From CBDCGV01 sp965216955 (GTDB taxonomy: Bacteria > Bacteroidota > Bacteroidia > Chitinophagales > JADIYW01), in assembly GCA_965216955.1 (NCBI GenBank), contig CBDCGV010000011.1, positions 248,001 to 312,000 on the forward strand: a DNA stretch of 64,000 bases, given 5' to 3'. Under the pieces are notes generated by a model. It made no database searches. It saw only the letters and a program-made list of their open reading frames with translations, and was not told the DNA's origin. Of this stretch, positions 62,057-64,000 are shown in pieces. Positions within the stretch are counted from its first letter, which is position 1, and the number at the start of each line of letters is the position of its first letter. The translations under genes were made by a program, and so were the position numbers.

Positions 62057-63301
62057 TTACTCGTCTTCTTCAACAATTAATTTAACGGTTTCAATCTTTG
62101 TTTCGGAAACATCAAGGATTTTAAAAGTATATTGGCCAATATGAATCAACTCATTTTTGCTAGGAATACTTTCGTGATTTGTTAAAATAAGCCCTCCTAA
62201 TGTTTCGTAATCCCCCTCCGGCAATTTAAGATTGTATTCTTCTTCTAAGTGATCAAGCTCTATTCTCCCTGACAAAATATATTCATTAGCTGAAAGCTGA
62301 TTATCTACCAACTCGTCTTCATCATATTCATCGTGTATCTCCCCAAAAATTTCTTCTAAAATATCCTCTAGCGTAATGACCCCTGCTGTTCCTCCAAATT
62401 CGTCAACCACCCAAGCAATATTTTTCTCCTCTTTTATTAACATATTCATCAAGTCTTGAACTGGCATTGTTTCTGGAACTGCAGCAATAGGAATTAAAAT
62501 AGATTTGATGTTATATGGTCTTTTGTGAAGATCAAAGTGATGTACATACCCTTCTATATTATCAATAGAGTCTCTAAAAACTAAAATGCGAGAATGCGTA
62601 GTGTCAATAATTATTTTCTTTAACTCTTCAATATTCCCATTAATTTCAATGGCAGCTATTTCAGGTCTAGGAACCATACATTCCCTAACCTTAACATCCT
62701 TCAAATAAAGCGCATTTTCAAACATCTCCTTGTCAATTTCTGCAGATTGTTCATTTTCCGTTTTATGCTCTTTTACCAACCTTCCCAAATCTGAAGAAGT
62801 AAGAGAATACTCTACTTTAGAAACTTTTACATTAAATAAGCGCAAAAACAACCTTGTAAGTCCTTTTGTTAGAAAAGAAACAGGTAACAAAAGATAATGA
62901 ATTACAACAAAGGGCAATGCAAATGCAGCAAGTACCTTGTTTGCAAAAACTCTAAACAAGGCTTTAGGAAAAAACTCTCCAATCGTTAAAATAATAAAAG
63001 TGGAAATTAAGGTTTGTATAAGCAAAACGACCACTTCACTCTTAAGGTAATAGAAAATCAAAGGCTCTATAAGTTTGGCCGATATAATACCAAAAATTAC
63101 CAGTGCAATGTTATTGCCAATTAAAGTGGTAGTAATAAAGTTGGATGGTTTCTTAACAAACGAGTCTAATATTTTTCCACTTAAACTTCCTTTTTGCTTA
63201 TCCAGCTCAATCTGTAATCTATTGGCGGTAACAAATGCGATTTCGATTCCTGAAAAGAAAGCCGATAGTGCCAAGCTAATTATTAAAATAGTTATATCCA
63301 T
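62057..63301 (-). CDS. CNNM/CBS-domain membrane protein (CorC/HlyC family, GldE-like)
   Basis: A 414-residue protein. The DUF21 membrane domain (LALSAFFSGIEIAFVTANRL to about residue 190) has three to four helices, followed by a CBS pair (VPRPEIAAIEINGNIEEL to VVDEFGGTAGVITLEDIL) and a CorC_HlyC domain (SGRIELDHLEEEYNLKLPEG). The family is linked to Mg2+ or other cation export; GldE of gliding bacteria has the same architecture, though the gene neighbourhood here (lptC and ppiD) fits the general envelope copy. It starts 12 bases after the lptC stop. Confidence 0.9.
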   Translation of the reverse strand: MDITILIISLALSAFFSGIEIAFVTANRLQIELDKQKGSLSGKILDSFVKKPSNFITTTLIGNNIALVIFGIISAKLIEPLIFYYLKSEVVVLLIQTLISTFIILTIGEFFPKALFRVFANKVLAAFALPFVVIHYLLLPVSFLTKGLTRLFLRLFNVKVSKVEYSLTSSDLGRLVKEHKTENEQSAEIDKEMFENALYLKDVKVRECMVPRPEIAAIEINGNIEELKKIIIDTTHSRILVFRDSIDNIEGYVHHFDLHKRPYNIKSILIPIAAVPETMPVQDLMNMLIKEEKNIAWVVDEFGGTAGVITLEDILEEIFGEIHDEYDEDELVDNQLSANEYILSGRIELDHLEEEYNLKLPEGDYETLGGLILTNHESIPSKNELIHIGQYTFKILDVSETKIETVKLIVEEDE

Positions 63302-63313
63302 AAATTTGAGTTC

Positions 63314-63826
63314 TTAATTAGACTCTTCTACACTAAAAATACCAGTTGTTTTCCAAATTTTGTAATTAGTAAAATTTTCATTCGCCTCCATTCCCTCTCC
63401 TAATATAACCTCGTCTTCAGTTGTTATTTTAACATGCTCTTTTGTTCTTATTTTTTTATCCCTTTCAACCCAAGTTAGTGCTTCTGTTTCTAGAATTTCA
63501 TTTTTGTAATTCACCACCACCACATTACCCCTTACTTTCATTTCTTTGGTCTGTTCATTATTTACACCATAATTAGCAGTAAGTATTGTTGTATCACTCT
63601 TTCCATTAAAAAAAACGACTCTCAATCCTTTTGGGAATTCTGTTCTAGGATTTTCACTATTCCATTTCTTTAAAAGCGTAGACCGTATTAAGGCCCTTCT
63701 TTTACCTTTTTCAGTATATAATATTCTTGGTTCTTCTGCTATATCAAAATTAGCATCGGGCGTTACGGCAAGCTCTTCAATTTTAGCAATTTCGTTTTTG
63801 CAAGAAAGCATTGAGGAACATAGCAA
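63314..63826 (-). CDS. lptC: LPS export protein LptC with apparent 5' frameshift
   Basis: The 170-residue frame carries an LptC/OstA-type beta-jellyroll: FPKGLRVVFFNGKSDTTIL, TANYGVNNEQTKEMKVRGNV, TWVERDKKIRTKEHVKITTE and GEGMEANENFTNYKIWKTTG. LptC passes lipopolysaccharide from LptFG to LptA. The frame opens at TTG 63826 straight after stop/TCC/TGT and begins SSMLSCKNE, the tail of a lipoprotein signal; the hydrophobic signal itself lies in another frame at 63783-63890. Either a one-base frameshift (mutation or sequencing error) or a non-standard start is involved. Start therefore uncertain. Confidence 0.75.
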   Translation of the reverse strand: MLCSSMLSCKNEIAKIEELAVTPDANFDIAEEPRILYTEKGKRRALIRSTLLKKWNSENPRTEFPKGLRVVFFNGKSDTTILTANYGVNNEQTKEMKVRGNVVVVNYKNEILETEALTWVERDKKIRTKEHVKITTEDEVILGEGMEANENFTNYKIWKTTGIFSVEESN

Positions 63827-63890
63827 ACAGGACTAAGAATAAAAAAAGAGATCGCCCTTTTGACCTAAAAAATGCAAGGTAATACTCCAT
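63783..63890 (-). other. Orphan signal-peptide frame of lptC
   Basis: ATG at 63890 opens a 35-codon frame reading MEYYLAFFRSKGRSLF then a strongly hydrophobic FLVLFAMFLNAFL and a stop. Charged start plus hydrophobic core is a signal peptide, and it runs 44 bases into the lptC frame shifted by one base. Joining the frames near 63805-63822 would give a normal LptC lipoprotein with Cys after LS. The remaining 110 bases to the window end hold no gene start and many stops. Confidence 0.6.
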
Positions 63891-64000
63891 AACAATTAGT
63901 TAGTCTATAATCTGTAAATTACGGAATATTGAAAATACCAAAATTAAATAAGGAAGTCGACTATAATAATTCTTTTGCCACTAGATAATTAGCAATTTGA

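Noticed and set aside
1..64000. CRISPR arrays, tRNA/rRNA genes, insertion sequences, prophage or plasmid genes
   Set aside because: No regularly spaced direct repeats, no tRNA arm patterns, and no transposase, integrase or phage motifs were seen in the genes read.

Overview
The window is a low-GC (visibly AT-rich) chromosomal stretch of a Bacteroidota bacterium, most likely of the Flavobacteriia/Cytophagia kind. The evidence is a GldB lipoprotein gene, a mevalonate-pathway kinase cluster with a GYDIA-type GHMP kinase, DUF4290 next to murA, DUF2480, PorT-like barrel and prohibitin genes in familiar order, and several promoters of the Bacteroidota type (TTTG or TTG, about 19 bases, TAnnTTTG) with little use of Shine-Dalgarno sites. 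No tRNA, rRNA, insertion sequence, phage gene or CRISPR array was recognised, and no gene-free gap exceeds 300 bases.

Bases 1-28340 are a cell-surface polysaccharide cluster, almost all on the plus strand. It holds about eleven glycosyltransferases (families GT2, GT4, GT61 and a GT-C membrane type), a SAM methyltransferase, an MBOAT O-acyltransferase with an SGNH-like partner, a left-handed beta-helix acyltransferase, a UDP-GlcNAc 2-epimerase (WecB type), three SDR sugar epimerases/dehydratases (one WbpP-like), two AsnB-type amidotransferases, an unassigned multi-pass membrane protein and, at the right boundary, a WecA/MraY-type priming transferase. Together they suggest a polymer containing N-acetylated and probably amidated uronic sugars, decorated by O-acetylation. 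Flippase, chain-length and outer-membrane export genes are not in view.

Bases 28311-38000 are mainly housekeeping: a Nudix CoA pyrophosphatase, UvrD/PcrA helicase, DUF4290 protein, MurA (active-site Cys replaced by Asp), a TlpA-like thioredoxin, GrpE and DnaJ, then a minus-strand rfbA-galE nucleotide-sugar pair. Bases 38125-42063 form a compact locus that looks stress-related: a PhoB-like regulator with an almost loop-less histidine kinase, an LIC11966-like lipoprotein, a secreted protein built of four 84-residue repeats that resemble Spy/CpxP half-motifs, and an Hsp20.

Bases 42341-50214 carry the mevalonate kinases (GYDIA kinase, diphosphomevalonate decarboxylase, mevalonate kinase), a DUF502 membrane protein, an ArsR-type regulator, HflX, GuaB and PheS. 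Bases 50218-56756 hold the minus-strand set gldB / prohibitin / M1 peptidase facing a PorT-like barrel and nadE. The right end (56762-63890, minus strand) is an envelope-biogenesis run: a phosphodiesterase lipoprotein, adenylate kinase, lytic transglycosylase, DUF2480, a PpiD/SurA-type foldase, a CNNM/CBS transporter-like protein and LptC, whose signal peptide appears to lie in a different frame from the rest of the protein.

The most unusual items are the four-repeat Spy/CpxP-like protein and its neighbourhood, the split lptC start, the operator-like palindromes around hsp20 and the lipoprotein gene, the MurA Cys-to-Asp change, and the predicted leaderless guaB message. Functional calls come from motif and synteny reading only; no database search was possible.
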